64,000 nt of DNA from Ophiobolus disseminans (lineage: Eukaryota; Ascomycota; Dothideomycetes; Pleosporales; Phaeosphaeriaceae). Of the stretch, positions 1 to 13,378 are shown in pieces (position 1 is the first letter of the stretch; each line of letters begins with the position of its first letter). The DNA lies in the NCBI GenBank assembly GCA_010093685.1, contig MU006230.1:1038013-1102012 (forward strand), read 5' to 3'. A program made the translations under genes and the position numbers. The notes beneath the pieces were generated by a model that saw only the letters and a list, made by a program, of their open reading frames with translations, was not told the DNA's origin and searched no databases.

Positions 1-1
1 C

Positions 2-1066
2 TTCCGATGTATACGGCATGCCATCAATGCGGCATTATACGATCAGGGTTGGGCGCGAAACATCAACACCGAGCTATGTACCTTGCGATGCATCGCTCCG
101 ATGTCTGGCGGCCTGGAGGATTGTCACGGCTGCATCCCACTCGCCTTTGTCAAGCGTGCACTGTTGGAAGAGCGAGACGGCGAAGATAACTACACGAAAC
201 TCAATGAACGGTTTGCCGGCGAAGCACTCATGAAATCTCAACTCCCACTCATCAGGTGTCCGTTCTGCTCATATGCGGAAATCAATGACCTCGCCCTCCC
301 AGATGCCGAGCTCTTCACACACCTCCACCTGAAGCACCAGGCTGTCGCCCTTGCCACTCTTGTCTCTATCCCAATATTCGACCTCCTCTTCCAAGCACTG
401 ACGCAGCTTCTCGTCGCCCTTCTAGTCTGCCTCTACAGCATCTTCACTCTCCTCTCCCCCGACCTATCCACATTCCTGCCTTTCTACAAACCCATCCAAA
501 CCGCTCTCCGCCGCATCCACCTCAAGCGACGCGGCCTGCGCTTCCAGTGCCTATCGCCCTCCTGCAGCCGCGCATCCTGCCTCACATGTTCCGCCCCCTG
601 GCACGATCCGCACACCTGCTACTCCAGCCAACTCACCTCCCTACGCCTGACGCTCGAACGCGCCACCACCGACGCCGTGAAGCGCACCTGCCCACAGTGT
701 AATCTCGGCTTCGTCAAGTCCGAAGGCTGCAATAAACTCGTCTGCCTGTGCGGGTACAGCATGTGCTACGTGTGTCGCCAAGGTCTCGCCCAGGAAGGAT
801 ACCACCATTTTTGTCAGCATTTTCGTGATCGACCTGGGCAGAGTTGTGCAGAGTGTCAGAAGTGCGATTTGTATCGTGTTGAGGATGAGGATAGGGTTGT
901 TAGGCGCGCGAAGGATAGTGCGGAGAGGGAGTGGTGGGCGCAGCAGGGCGAGGGGGCGAAGGGCGGATTGGAGAAGGAAGTTGGGAAGGGGAAGGGATTA
1001 AGAGAGAAGGGGAAGAGGGATTGGGAGGGGTGGTTGGAGGGCGTTTTGGAGGGTGTGTTTGTTTGA
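2..1066 (+). CDS. RNF216-like RBR E3 ubiquitin ligase, 5' end outside window
   Basis: RING-between-RING ligases pass ubiquitin from an E2 to a substrate through a cysteine in RING2. The frame is open from the first bases, so the start and most of RING1 lie upstream of the window. Visible in order: the end of RING1, the first half of an IBR (RCPFCSYAEI), a hydrophobic stretch encoded by about 341-454, the second IBR half (CLSPSCSRASCLTC), then RING2 with CPQCNLGFVKSEGC, CLCGYSMCYVC and a trailing HHFCQH plus CAECQKC cluster. That trailing Cys/His cluster is typical of the RNF216/TRIAD3 branch. The presumed catalytic Cys is the one in SEGC. The tail is rich in Lys, Glu and Gly. No intron is needed in the visible part. 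The family call is strong; substrate and location are unknown. Confidence 0.8.
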   Translation, partial: FRCIRHAINAALYDQGWARNINTELCTLRCIAPMSGGLEDCHGCIPLAFVKRALLEERDGEDNYTKLNERFAGEALMKSQLPLIRCPFCSYAEINDLALPDAELFTHLHLKHQAVALATLVSIPIFDLLFQALTQLLVALLVCLYSIFTLLSPDLSTFLPFYKPIQTALRRIHLKRRGLRFQCLSPSCSRASCLTCSAPWHDPHTCYSSQLTSLRLTLERATTDAVKRTCPQCNLGFVKSEGCNKLVCLCGYSMCYVCRQGLAQEGYHHFCQHFRDRPGQSCAECQKCDLYRVEDEDRVVRRAKDSAEREWWAQQGEGAKGGLEKEVGKGKGLREKGKRDWEGWLEGVLEGVFV

Positions 1067-4000
1067 TGGCTTTGTGAGGGGTGGGCTTTGTTTGTGGAGT
1101 ACGGATGGGTGTGGTTGATTTGATACCCTGAAACTAGAAGTGATTCGGTATTGAATTTCGGGTTAATGTATGATTATTCTACCACAACGCCCTGCCATGA
1201 CTCTCGACGTCCTTTCCTCCGCGTCTAAGAAATGCAAGTATTTACTCACCCCGCCACGTCCTTTCCGCCGACGCACACATCTCCCAGCAACTACATTACA
1301 CTCGCGTATTCGCGAAACCTCACCATTTGCACATCCTGACTCCATCACTTCACATCCTGTACTCTCTGGCCGCACCGCTCGTTATGATTTCTATAAAGAA
1401 AATGTATCCGTATGTTGACACACACGCCAGCGTAACCACTAGCAGCTGCTTCCAACGCCACATCGCCAGGTAAGAATCTATACATGTACACTGCCTATTC
1501 AGCACACATACATCCTTTCGCGCTCACCTCTCTCTGAAACCACACAAGTCCATGCACATAGATACCGTACGTTACAGAACTAGTCTATTCGCAATAAGTA
1601 AGTTTCCCGAGATGTAGAATCTATCTTCCGTATTCCGGGATAGTGTACACGTGTCTTATCCTCTCCTCTGCAATGCATCCTGTCACATACACATCCCAAG
1701 TCCCGTCTTTGCCTTGCAACAATGGCTCCATATACCTCCATAGTATCTATCGTCCAGTGTACGTTTCGTGTATCCAGTGTGCGAAGGAAAGGCGAGGGTG
1801 CGGCACGCGAACTTGGTATAAACGACACGATACATATATAGGAGCAGTAGTTCTTGGATAGATTGCGTTATGTGGGGATATGTGGGTGATTTGCGTTGTG
1901 AGGTACTATCGTTGGGGGTGTGGAAGTGCGAGTTCTAGCTGTGTGGAAGGAGTGGTTAGCGTGGGTACATGTCAGAGCAGTTGTTTGGAACGATTGATTG
2001 AGATTTTGCGCGTTGTGAAGGGAGGTGTATGTGCCGAGTTTGGGTGCTGTACGTTCAGAGACGAGGGGATTTGGACGTGCTGAGTTCTCCCATCTATGTC
2101 ATGGAGATAGGTGTTGGTAAAACTGATTGTTGAGCATGTTGATGTGCTGAGAAACGAATATCAAGAATGGATCAGTTGTGGAAAGAATAATCACTCGCAG
2201 CAGCAAGATGAAGTTGCTCGTCCAGACGCGAGGTAGCAGCCGACACGCTGACCGGCGCAAGACGCGACGTAGCGTATGTTCAACATTGCACTGTCGCGGC
2301 CATCACGATGTACCAAGATAGGCGAGGGTAGTCCATGGCGTCGACGCCATTCTCTCTCTCCGACAAGAAGATTCTACAGTATCATTGCTTCGTGAAGTGC
2401 AGTACAGTACACACAAGCCGCAGTCAACAAAGTCCCCCCCAATATCCCACCTTAACGGGAGCGAGCGAGACCCAACAAAAGCCCCAGATGACAGGGGCGG
2501 GCTCAAGACCCTGAACTCAACGCCCTCTTGCGCCGCCGCGCAAACGCCCATTCCAACAAGGATGACCGTTGGACGGTGCGAAGTGCTGGCAGTAGGCTCG
2601 CAGCACCGCTGGCGATCGTCTCTCTCCGACGCTCAGGGCCCGTGTCCATCTTCGTATATTTGCCCGAGCCCTGCATCTGCCGTGCCGTGACGCCTGCGCC
2701 AGTAGTTCTCACAGCAGCCGGGACTACACACTAGCTGCGTGTTGGTCGATGCCAGAAACATCCGATCACAAACGAGGCGCACGCTGCAAAGGCCGAATTG
2801 CACAAGAAGCAAGTTTTCTGCAGTCGTTGTTAGGGCCGGGTGCTGATGCCGCCCGACGCTTCAAACTATGCAGTGAGATAATTTGTTCGACGCTGGGCTG
2901 CTCGGCAGCTGTCATGGGAGCCAGTGGTTAGTTCATCGGATACAAGCAATGCGTTTGACGAGATCCTGCGCGCATGTCATGGTGGCTCAGATGCCAGTGA
3001 CCGAGTCGCCATGCCCTGGATCTGAGTGCGACGATGACATCTCGAGCTTGCGTATCGGTACTAGAGAGACGGAAGTGAAGTTTGACATAGATGAAATGAT
3101 GATCACAACTCGAAGAAAACGGGACTGAGGTTGATTGGCGTGGCGTGATGTCGAATCATTGTTGGCGCCTGCAGACCGGTGAATCTGAATGCGTTAGATC
3201 CGCTTGATGGTCGTCATGCTGCCATCAATACTGAGACAGTGCTATGCATCTCGACAATGCTCGTTTGAGCCATTGTTTGTACCTAGCGAACAACGTTAGC
3301 CATCACGCCCTGACCAATTCGTCTCAGCGCCGCATCGCCGTTAGCTCAATCAAGTTCAACAAGAAGAGCGTTACGACGACTTACTTGAAGGGCCTGTCTT
3401 TGTCGGATGCTGTGCTCAGCTGACACGAGTCACAAAGAACCTGCAGCATTCAGGGGCTATTGTTCACCCTAACATCGGTATAATGACAGCAATTGGACGC
3501 CAGAACGCTCTAACTGAGGCATCGTGATGAGTGCGTCGGTCTCGAGATAAATTGATTGTGGTGATGATTTGTGAGGATCAGCCGTTGAGCAGCCGCCGCA
3601 CGGTCAACTTCAAGAGACGGTAGGAGGCGGACCTTGGCGCTATGAAAACAATATAGGATTTACATGTTGCGGAACTGTGGCGTGTTGATTGCCCGCCCCA
3701 AGCATGCCGTCTGCATCTGATCGACGCTTTGGGCCGACCTTGTGACGATGCTCGTGCTGTTGGCATGTCTGAAAGACAACTGGGGTTTAGGTTCGGCACC
3801 ACGAAAAAAGAATCGAGCCACTCGATAAGACTAACTAGTGATGCTAATCGGGATCCTCTCAAAAGAGCCTAGATAAGATTGTACTCTTCAATAGCCGTGT
3901 CGTTTGATTCCACTGCGTTCGCACGGACCAATCGTTCGTGAGCTGATCTGAGGGGTTCGTGGTTATGCCACTAGTCGTACAGCCGCTTCCTTTGTACGCT

Positions 4001-5999
4001 TCGTTCTCGGAAAAGTGGCCGACAATGTCGCTCAAAGGCAGGTTGCAGAACTGTACCCACGTTCAAGGCAGATTTTCCATTGGGAGTTGCTGCCGTGGAC
4101 TTCTGAACCATACTTAGTGAACAACACGTTCCCGATTGCTGTTGTGTTGAATCAAGGGCGAGTTGATTAGCTCTTCCATGATGCGGCCGGCTACATGCCT
4201 CATGCATGCGAGTTGAGCCGCGTCAAAGGTTACAAGATCAGAATTTGGTTATGATCGAAATCGTTGAAACAATGAAGTGTAGAAGCTGTTGTACTAGCCG
4301 TATTTGGTTTGTGCCGATCGGCGAGCCAACGTGGACGAGCTTTGGTTCTGGATGCCGTCGGCCGCGCCGTGAAACGCCAACGTTTCGCTACCAGAATGTG
4401 CGCGAGGGGAATCTCAACCTCAATGGAGGTTCATTGAAGTGTCAGTATCGACTCGGAACTGATTTCTAGCCGTTAAATTACATCGAGAGCTGAAGTTTCT
4501 CTGACTAGAGGTTATGCAACCACTAAGTCAATTCTCGGCTAACGTGAGCCTGAACGGGGAGATTAGGACACCTCAGCTTTCGCTCATGTGTGACATGGAG
4601 TATCTGCTGTGCTCAAACCTCACGATGACCCCTCTTCTAGCGTGAGTCCAGACGTTTCAACCATTGCACGAGATCTATCGTGCGAGTCCTATCGTGCGAG
4701 TCTCCGAAGTGTAGTTCGCATGCTGCTCGCCCGCTCAATTGGGATGGCAGTGTGTCTGAAGGCCGTCAGAAAGAGGTCCAGTGTACTTGAAAGGTGATCG
4801 ATCTTCATGACATGCAGGTCAGAAGGTTCGGGACCGACAAAGCAGATCAACTCTTCGGAACTTCACTGAGTTGCTGTCTCAGAGAGGCTGCTGGCTATGT
4901 GTGGCCGCCATTCTCTGGGACATCACCAAACGAGTGTCGAGTCGTGTACAACTTGAATCCATGAGGTTGGAGTTCTCCACCGACTCAAAAGCCAACGCGA
5001 CCCAATGGCTCAAGAGTTGAAGACGTAGCAAGTTCTGAAAAGCACGCCGGATGCCTGGCTGTGGGTTCGCCTCAATCGGCGCTTCCAGAACTGTCCCAAC
5101 AGAATGACAGGAGACCAATTGATGTAGATTGTTTTGTGATTTCACTTACATACGTCTTTCGTCACTGACGGCCCGCGCCGCTGCTGGCAGACGTTGTCCT
5201 GGCAAGATCACGGCATCGCGTCAGGCCATTATGGAAATGAATTGATCAAAGGTGGAAGTGGCCGGCGCGCGTGGAACGTTGCACACGCAACAGGCGAGGG
5301 CTGCAAGGCCAGGCAATGTTGTCTCCCGCAGTCTCTTTTGAGTTGGCTGAGACACCAGAGAATGCATCGACCCGGTTCTTTCAGTCTGTCCCGGCAAGAT
5401 TTTCGAACATGCTGCAGGTCGCCATAACACCAACGGACACTGGCAGCTCGTTGGACACCGACCATCGCCATCACGGGGTTGCGGGAAGCTGCAGGTCATT
5501 GTGCCTCGACAGCGGATGCTCTGCAGGAAGTCATAATTGGGTAACCTCATGACAAGCTGCAGCAGCTCGTTTGAGCTGTGATCTCCTGAACACCCGCTCA
5601 GCCACCATCTCATTATGCCCCCGAGCCCCAACGGGCTGCCGTGCTTGTGTACGGTGAAGTACTTTGGCAAGTGCCGGAGGCCTGGCATGGCGCAAATAGC
5701 GCAGTGAGGCACTCGGAGACTAAGCGGCAGCCCTGCTCCTGCATTCTCCATGGAGACGCGTCAGATGACCGTCCAAGCCTGGCGGCCATTGAAGAGCGCT
5801 CGGGACAGTCTCAAGCAGGCTCCTGCGGCAAGCCCAGCGGCCTGCGTCGTCCACTAGCAGACGACGGTTGCGAGGCGGCGATTGGGCGAGCCGTGTGTTG
5901 AGCAGCGCAAGCGGAGGCAAGGAATGCAATGCGAGGATTAGATAGCTCGCGGCCGGTCAGCCCCGAGCGCTGGGAGGGCGGACGGCCGCAACGTGCGAG
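1067..5999. other. Long stretch without a recognisable gene
   Basis: About 4.9 kb in which I recognise no protein family, no convincing chain of spliced exons and no RNA gene. Reading frames are short on both strands. The longest, a minus-strand frame at about 5221-5751, is rich in Cys, Arg, Pro and Ser and looks like a by-product of local GC-rich composition. The first few hundred bases should hold the 3' UTR of the RBR gene. The rest may be decayed intergenic DNA. A lineage-specific or non-coding transcript cannot be excluded. Confidence 0.5.
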
Positions 6000-8900
6000 A
6001 CACATGAGCGCAGTGCGGTCTGGGACTGAGATGTCACCGTGCCCGCGTGGTTCTCGTTGTCCAGCAAGGGACGCATTTCACTGTCATGGTGTTGTCGTCG
6101 ACTCTGGCGGCGACGCGAGAGGGTCTGCGAGTCTTGGATCGTCAGCTGCACGGCGGAAGCAGCCAAGCGCGCTAGGGCCGCGACGGGCAAGGCGCGCGCT
6201 GGACGGGGGAGGAACAACCGCGGTCGCTGCACGTCACCGGGCGCTCCTTCCCCAACCCCCTGCACGTCCATCCCTCCTTCCTCGATTGATCGAACATGTC
6301 ATCGCGAGGTGCGCAAGGGGATGGCCGGGCGGGTCAGCGCCCCAGCATCATGCCCCTATCATTTCGTTGCTCTCCTCACACTCACTCTCACCCTCACCCT
6401 CATCTTCGCGCTTCACCGTTCACCGTTCACCTCCACCACCCCCCGGTCGCCGGAGCGGGAGCCGCTGAGTGAATGCGATGCCCTGCAGCGTCTGCGCTGT
6501 CGAGCACTGCTACTGGCCCTGCCCTCTTTCGGAGCATTGCGCAGTCGACCACGCTGTCGGGTCGCTGTGTGCTCCAAGGGAAAGCCCGGATCATGGCGCA
6601 GTGAAGCTCCCACCCCTAACCAAAACACCCCAGCCGATGCAACCATTGCCCGCCGCTCGCCGCACCGCTGCGAGAGGACGGCCAGTGGCGCCTCTGTGTC
6701 TTCGTGGCGGCATCCTCATAGATTTTGCACATTCAACCGCCGCCGTCAGAGCCAAGTAGCGTCGTCGCCGTCGCTCTGTGACAGGTAACGGCCCTCGAGC
6801 CTAATGTCTCCCGACCCTCTAGTTTCCTTCTTTCACTGCTCACCCGCGGGACGACCTGTCGTCTGCCAGCGGCTGCCGGCCCGTGGCGCTCTCCCACCAG
6901 CCTGCGCTTGGTCCGTCCGCGCTCGAGTGCTGACTGGACGCCGCGGGGACTGGCCGCCCAATCCACATCGGCCGTGGCAAGAGAGCAAACTCTGATCATC
7001 TGTTCACCCCATGGGTTATTCTTGGGCGGCTGATCGAGATGAAACATCATGTCCCGGCGCGCCGGTTCATGTCCTGCCGTGTCGAGTCGGCCCCCCCATT
7101 CGAGAGTGTGTCGTGGCCAATGTTCCTGCATCGCTGCTGCACGGGACTGTGATGCCTTTGACTGACGAGCCAATCCTTTTCCCAGACGGCGGGTCATAGC
7201 CCCCGCGGGCAAAGGACCCCATACTTCCGGTGCAAGGAATGCGAAGCTCACCGTAGTCCAGCAACGATTCGAGAAAGATGCGAGCCTGGGCACTGGGGCA
7301 AGGCTTCCCTCCCTGACTTCTCGGAGATATAGAAATGCTGCTTTGGGAAAGGTTCGCTGCTGCAGCTTGCCAATGCTACCGTGGTGCTAGAAAACGGCCA
7401 TGGTCTGAGCAGGGCGATACGGATCATTTGCTTTGGGGCTGAAATCTTGATCCAGCATCCTAACAATCTTCTGAGGCTATACTTGCTTGGTAGGCACTTC
7501 TCCTTTCAGCCAAACAATCCGATGAGATCTCCAGCCCACCCTACTCTGTATTGGGCAATAGCGTTATGGTCGGCCATCTGTACTTCTACTGCTCTCCCAC
7601 TGTATGCCTGCCCTCATTCGACCGCTGACCCTGCATCCTTGGATCGCATCATTTCTTTCGGCCTCAGACGTCACCAGTTCCTCTCAATTGCACATCACCT
7701 GTTCTTCATTGTCCTAAGATTAAAATCTGGTACCCTACCGGACAGCCTCGATATCAAAGATCACGGGTCTGTCGGACCCCGGCAACCTTGTGCAACTGCC
7801 CGACAGCAACAAGTCAAATTGGACAGAGGCACGGTGCATATATGCTTCAAGCCTTCACTCTTTTGAACCACACGAAACTCGAGTCAGAGTTGAACACTGT
7901 CCACAATACGCTCTGTTACAGCTTCTTTTCGTCCGTGCTCTTGACCCAAGCTGGTACCACTTCTTATACAATAAGAAGCTGTCGACCAGATCCGTGAGCC
8001 CGGCCTCCGCGCAGATCCTGAACCTTCGCAACAAGTCAGCATCCTCGCCGAAGCAGCCACGATCGAAAATCAGTAAACGCCACATCATTTCTTTTGGCAG
8101 ACTGCATCACAACCCTGTAAGCTCCACCTAGATTGCGACATCGTCCCTTGTTTGATACCAAGAACTAACAGGTCGCAGTGAAGCCGTGATAGCGACGACG
8201 CCCACACCGCCTACGTCGCAGCTAGAAATTGCAGGGACCAACCGCGTACCTGTCTGTGCTCGAGATTCGAGATCTGTGGAGACTGCGGGAAGAAGCAAAG
8301 CGCACTTGTCGGCCTGGTAGTCCGCGTAGACGAAGCTATCCAACCCTAGGGCTTAAGGTGTCGCGCAGCCGCAACAAGTGACATCAACTCACGCTGCACC
8401 TCCAAATCTCTTGTCAAAACAGTCAGTTCGCCGCCCTCATTTCTGCTGCAACAAGGTCATTGACTAAGCTTGCGACAGGTTCAAGTGCTGAGCTATTGGT
8501 GTGGTGAGCGCGAGTGCGCATCGCAAACCCAATCTGCTGGATAAACTACGCATTGCAGCGCCAGCTCGCAATAGCCGCATATCCTCAGGCCGCCGAGCAT
8601 CAGCATTGACGAGTTGCAGCCACCAGCGACTCGCAGCGGCAGCTAATCGAGGGATCGCGCCCCTGTGCCGGCTAAACCGCCCCAGATTGCCCTGAAGCGA
8701 GCCAACAACGGCATTAGACGAGTATCGACGGCCTTCACCATCCCGTTTCTGCCACCCTTGCGCGCTTGGACCGGCATTCCGAAGCATACAACCGCCTGCT
8801 ATCGCAACGGCTCTTGGAACGCGCTGAATCGCCCGCAAGGCTGCGTCGACGATAAACAGTGACAGCGGCAACGAATTCCTGTCAGCTGCAGCAAAGACGT

Positions 8901-9513
8901 TCGCCACTGCCGGCGCCGTTACGCTCCTTCCCAGAGCGTCGGAATTGCAGCGCGGAGCGACTGTGTGCAGCGTGAGATTCGGTCTCTCGAACGGGACGTA
9001 GTATCTGCAGGCCGCTACGGGCAATACCAGACCGGCGTTGCTGCGACAGCTGCAATAATGAATCAAGGTAAGTCAGCCTTAAACACATTTTACATCCCCA
9101 TGTCCTGCAAGAGCACAAACCCTCGATCGTTCGCTGCACACTCTAGCCATAATCCGGCGCCTTTCTCCGCATTCTTCCACAAAATCAACATTCCTCCCGC
9201 ATTTGCTCTTATATTGCATCACAACACGATCGGCGCACGCTCGCTCTGCTCTCTCTGTATTTACTGCTACACACTGTGGGTCCGCTATTCTTCTTCAATT
9301 GCTGTGGTGCGCACTTGCACGCCAGGTCTGCAGAGCCACCCGATCGCGGAGCCACTTGTACCACTGCGTCCCACGCGCGCCTTTTCTTCCCTCGCCATCG
9401 TCCGCCGGTGCACGTTGTTCGTTTTTGTCACACGTCTTGTTCAACAGCGCAATGTCTGGCTCAGATTGATTGGCTGACGTGCAGGATAAGCAGTACTTCA
9501 CCCTCCTCTGCAG
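6000..9513 (+). promoter_or_regulatory. Pyrimidine-rich probable promoter and long leader of the NDT80-type gene
   Basis: The plus strand is C/T-rich, with a run of CTCAC/CCTCA units around 6375-6430 as is common in fungal promoters and leaders. No coding family is recognisable. A strong donor, GTAAGTCAGC at 9068, follows a short ATG-AAT-CAA-G exon at 9058-9067, so the leader or first coding exon is probably spliced. Other short upstream frames could act as uORFs. Calling this a single leader or promoter is inference from strand bias and from the position of the next gene. Confidence 0.4.
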
Positions 9514-11890
9514 TTGGCATCGGACACCTTCTCTTTGGAGCAGGAATGCATCAACCACACTGGTGCTCATGCACATCATAGCTATTCTGCAGCTGGCGCT
9601 CCCGAACAGCTAAGACGCGACGGGACCCTAGCACACACAGCGACCGGTAATCCTCTGAATTCCCTAAGCCGTTACGGCGCTTCTCGTCCCGACACAGCGT
9701 AAGTCTCTCCTCTCATTGGCTCTTGCAATCCCGGCCTGGCATGGCAGCCTCCGTCGTGCTGTCTGGCCCTGCCACCCCCAGCACGCATCCCTCAACGCCT
9801 CTTTGCCTGGTGCTGCCCAAGCTCTGGCCTCCCCTACCGCCGAAACAAACACGTCGTCGACGTGCTTGATCAGGCCTATTGTCGCACATGTCCCAGATGC
9901 ATGGCGCATCTAGTTGTCCCAGCGCGCTGGTCTGTCACATTGATCACACGACGAGCTAGTGGTATGCCGTACCGTCCCTGGCCTGATTGACAACTTATAT
10001 CGTGCTACCCTATCTTCTGGTTACACATCACTGTCGTTGGCATCACTCTGGCCGATTAGAATTGTTTTGCTGATTTGACTGACCGGCCTATACAGATTCC
10101 AAACTGGAACGGCGCTCTCTGACTCGGGGTCTGGCTCCATCTCCACCTCACCCAGTTCGAACGCCTCGTCAGCGTTGGCATACTCCTACTCGAACTTTTC
10201 TCCCAGCGTGGCCACAGCCTATTCTTGCCATTATCCCTTGACAACAAACTACCCAACATTCGGAAGTGGTTACAGCATGTCGCAGAATCGACGACTGTCT
10301 GGCCTGTAAGTTGCCATTGTGGCGCATTCGTGCGTGTAGAACCCGACGAGTATGCATGACAGCTGACAGCGATGCTATAGAACTGATGCTTCATCGTCGG
10401 CAATGTTACCTCCGACCAGATCACCAGGGCTGGGCAATTCCGTGTCACCATCCATGGGTGCGTCGGCTAGAGATAATTATACCACTGCGACGCCTGGCCT
10501 GCATAGACATCCGCACACCTTGTCACCTCGCTATCCCGAGATTTCACGAGGCTATCACTCACAGTCCGATACACCCAGGAGTGTATTGCCCACCGCCATG
10601 TCGACCTACGGCTATACTACTTCCGGGGCGTACCCAACCCACACCGCGGCGAATGAATCACCACCATTCAATGCACAGGAGAACTACGCAACCATCAGCA
10701 GCGAAGGTGTGACTATTACCCCGAACATCGACGCCAAGATCGAAAAGGGGTTCTTCCTCTCCCCCGACGCGGTATGGACTTGCTATCGAAGGAACTACTT
10801 CGCCGTCAATGTGTCCTTCGGATTGGCTCCTTGGACCCCAACCGCACGACTATATCTCGACCAGGGCAACGGCAAAGCACTTGAGCAGATCCAGTCCATG
10901 GCCGTCTCGCTTGCAGCAGCCGTCGATGGATCTGCAGGTAAGACGATAGAGCTGATCCAGCATACGCCCAAGCGAGACAAAGGGCCACAGCTTCCCATGA
11001 AGAAAGAGCTTCTTTCGCCCACCGCGCCCGGCAAGAGTCACGACCACAGTGCGTATGGCATGAGCAACTTCCATCAGTCTTCGGCTGCCCCGGGGCCACA
11101 GCTCCCACTTCAAACCGAGAGTGACGCATCGCAACAATATTCGCCAACGAGCCATACGAACAACAATTCTCAACACGCCTTTGAGCGTATACAATTCAAA
11201 TCAGCGACGGCAAACAACGGCAAGCGTAGGGCTCAACAGCAGTACTACCACCTCATCGTAGAACTTTGGGCGAACGTCCAAAATCCGCGAGATAGTGATG
11301 CCCGCTGGGTCAAAGTCGCTGCCAGAATGTCATCCCCTGTTGTCGTTCGGGGAAGGTCACCGAGTCACTACCAGAATGAAGGACCTCACAACGCCACAGC
11401 AAGAGGCCCAGGAAGCTCAGGCTTCGGCGGCTCTGGTCACAATGGCCTGGGCTCTCGTGGCGGAGCCACATACTCTTACGGCAACGGCATCTCAGGAGGT
11501 GCGTCGACAGCCATGGGGGGCAGCATGTATCGAGGCAACACCTATTCCTTGGACCCTAGTCCCGTGGGAAGTCACTCGGTCAGCTCTGCGAGCTCATTGA
11601 GTGGGGGCCCGGTTGAGGGTCTCGTGGGTGAACAGCACATGGTTGACGATGAAGACGCGAAAATGATGGATGCGCCTCGCGACTATGGATACTACCCGAC
11701 TGCTCTCTACGATGGTCTACCAAAGTCAGAAGGCATTCTCCCGCCCCCCGAGCGACGAGTCGTAAAAGAGGAGTTCCCCGGCCCCGCAGCCATTGCGGCA
11801 GGCTGGCAAGTCGGAGGGTGTGGCCGATATCAAGGCATGGAGAGCAGTCGTGGATATTATCCAGACGTGCATGCCCACACAGGGTACTGA
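9514..11890 (+). CDS. vib-1: NDT80/PhoG-domain transcription factor, VIB-1/XprG type
   Basis: p53-like-fold DNA-binding regulator. In Neurospora and Aspergillus this branch controls secreted proteases, carbon and nutrient response and heterokaryon-incompatibility death. Model: exon from about 9514 to 9698, intron 9699-10095, exon 10096-10305, intron 10306-10380, exon 10381-11890; both junctions are phase-consistent. The NDT80 domain spans roughly 10700-11370: ITPNIDAKIEKGFF, WTCYRRNYFAVNVSF, then FERIQFKSAT, YYHLIVELWANV and VVVRGRSPSHYQ. The flanks are Ser/Gly/Gln-rich and disordered. Total is about 634 residues from 9514, near the size expected for VIB-1. No in-frame ATG exists at the 5' end: the frame at 9514 follows a CTGCAG acceptor, with a stop at 9487. 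The true start is either a mini-exon (ATG 9058, joined at 9491) or the internal ATG at 10277. Domain call firm, N-terminus unresolved. Confidence 0.85.
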
Positions 11891-13378
11891 GCCCTACCGC
11901 AAGTACTCTCCAGCCTTCACCCACCGGTCAAGACGGGCTCGACACGCTCAGCCTTGGAGCATCCTGCTTCCAAATCCCCATGACTCTTCGAATACCATTA
12001 CCCAAGCATTTTCGGACTACGGCGTCTTTGTTTCACCTCCTGTATCTTATCTCTTGGACGGCGAATAAGCCCCCGCACCTCAGCCACGACTCAGGCAACG
12101 AACCACACACGGACGGGATTGCGCGCAACACGACGACGCAAGCTCGCAAGGATCAAGCACTGTTGTGGGACGAGCGCATAGCAGAGGGCCTATATGGGTG
12201 CTCTGTTAAGCATCGTCGGCCGCAGTGAAACGTTTAGCGTATTACTGCATTTGGAATGCGTCACCTCAATACCCAGCGTGTGGGACCCCGCCGACTATGC
12301 AAGACAAGACACGACTGCAGGTTCTGCGATGCGATGCGGCGGCCCGTTCTCGTTGCGTACTTTGATTCCCTTGTGCTCCTTTTTTGTCGTTGTTATCACA
12401 CAGCATAGTTAATCCTGCACCAAGCGGCTCGCCCTAGTCATGACTTGTATGACGCGCATGAACGACCCATCTCTTTTATCTTCTCTGCTCAGTGTTCACG
12501 GCGTTGGGTGCTTTCTTAGGCTCGGTTTTATGATGGTCGGGTTTACGCATCACGGGTGGGGGAAAATGGTGTTGGGGCCTCGGGCCAGCAGCTACTACAA
12601 GGGCTCATGGGTGCGTGTGCATTGCGCATGGTGCATATGGGTTAAAAAGATATGGATGGCCGGTCATACCCTTCGCTTTACTGCTGTGGTTGTATGAGTA
12701 ACGGGTCATGGCCACGGATTTCCATTGGTTTCTTTTGCGAGCGGATGGGCCGGGGCGAGGATGGGAGAGCGGCGCCGGGATGGCAGGCTGCGAGTGGGGC
12801 ATATTGGCCATGTGGAAGAGACGGGAAGGATATGAATGCAAGGATAACTCACGGCGGCCCCCATGTCTATTGTATGATTATATAGCCTCCCCTAAAAGCT
12901 TATGATAGTAGTTCAAATGCAGGCGGCCCTTCTCTTTTACCGTAGCGCGCACGTCGACTTAGCTGGCCGTGATGTTGGCTGCGACGCGAAGTTTGGCGAC
13001 GGGCCAGCGCTTGCACGCCGTGTGCATGTCGTCGTCTTTCGAAACGGCTAATGCAGACGGTATTGGAAAAGCGATATTGTCTTCTCTTATGATCGGCACA
13101 GGGGCACTGGGGCCGGGCGAGCAGGTGAGGTCAGAGGAAGCTCAGCGGCCCCAACTAGTTCCCGTCGTCGCCGCGGGTCGGGCGTGGATCGCGAGCGGGC
13201 GCGCGATTCAGGGAGCGATGGCTGGCCCTGGCGCTGGCACAAAGTTTGACGGGGAGTGCAAGCGCCGAGTGCTGGAAATGTCACGTCATCGCTAAACAGC
13301 CTAACCCACGACGCGTCCCCTGCCCGAATATACACGTCGCATCTTGTGTGTTTACCGTAGAGCCTGAAGCGAGCAGCC
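11891..13378. other. 3' UTR of the NDT80-type gene and spacer
   Basis: No conserved coding frame is seen. The first part should be the 3' UTR of the upstream regulator. The last few hundred bases precede the SRP-receptor gene on the same strand and should contain its promoter. The long minus-strand frame reaching into 13087-13593 is the antisense of the SRP-receptor exon. Confidence 0.5.

Noticed and set aside
5221..5751. 176-codon minus-strand open frame
   Set aside because: Composition is Cys/Arg/Pro/Ser-rich and erratic, overlapping frames of similar length exist on both strands, and no domain or splice structure supports it.
6733..7293. 186-codon minus-strand open frame in the pyrimidine-rich leader region
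   Set aside because: It looks like a product of GC-rich, stop-poor composition; no family resemblance and opposite to the probable transcript.
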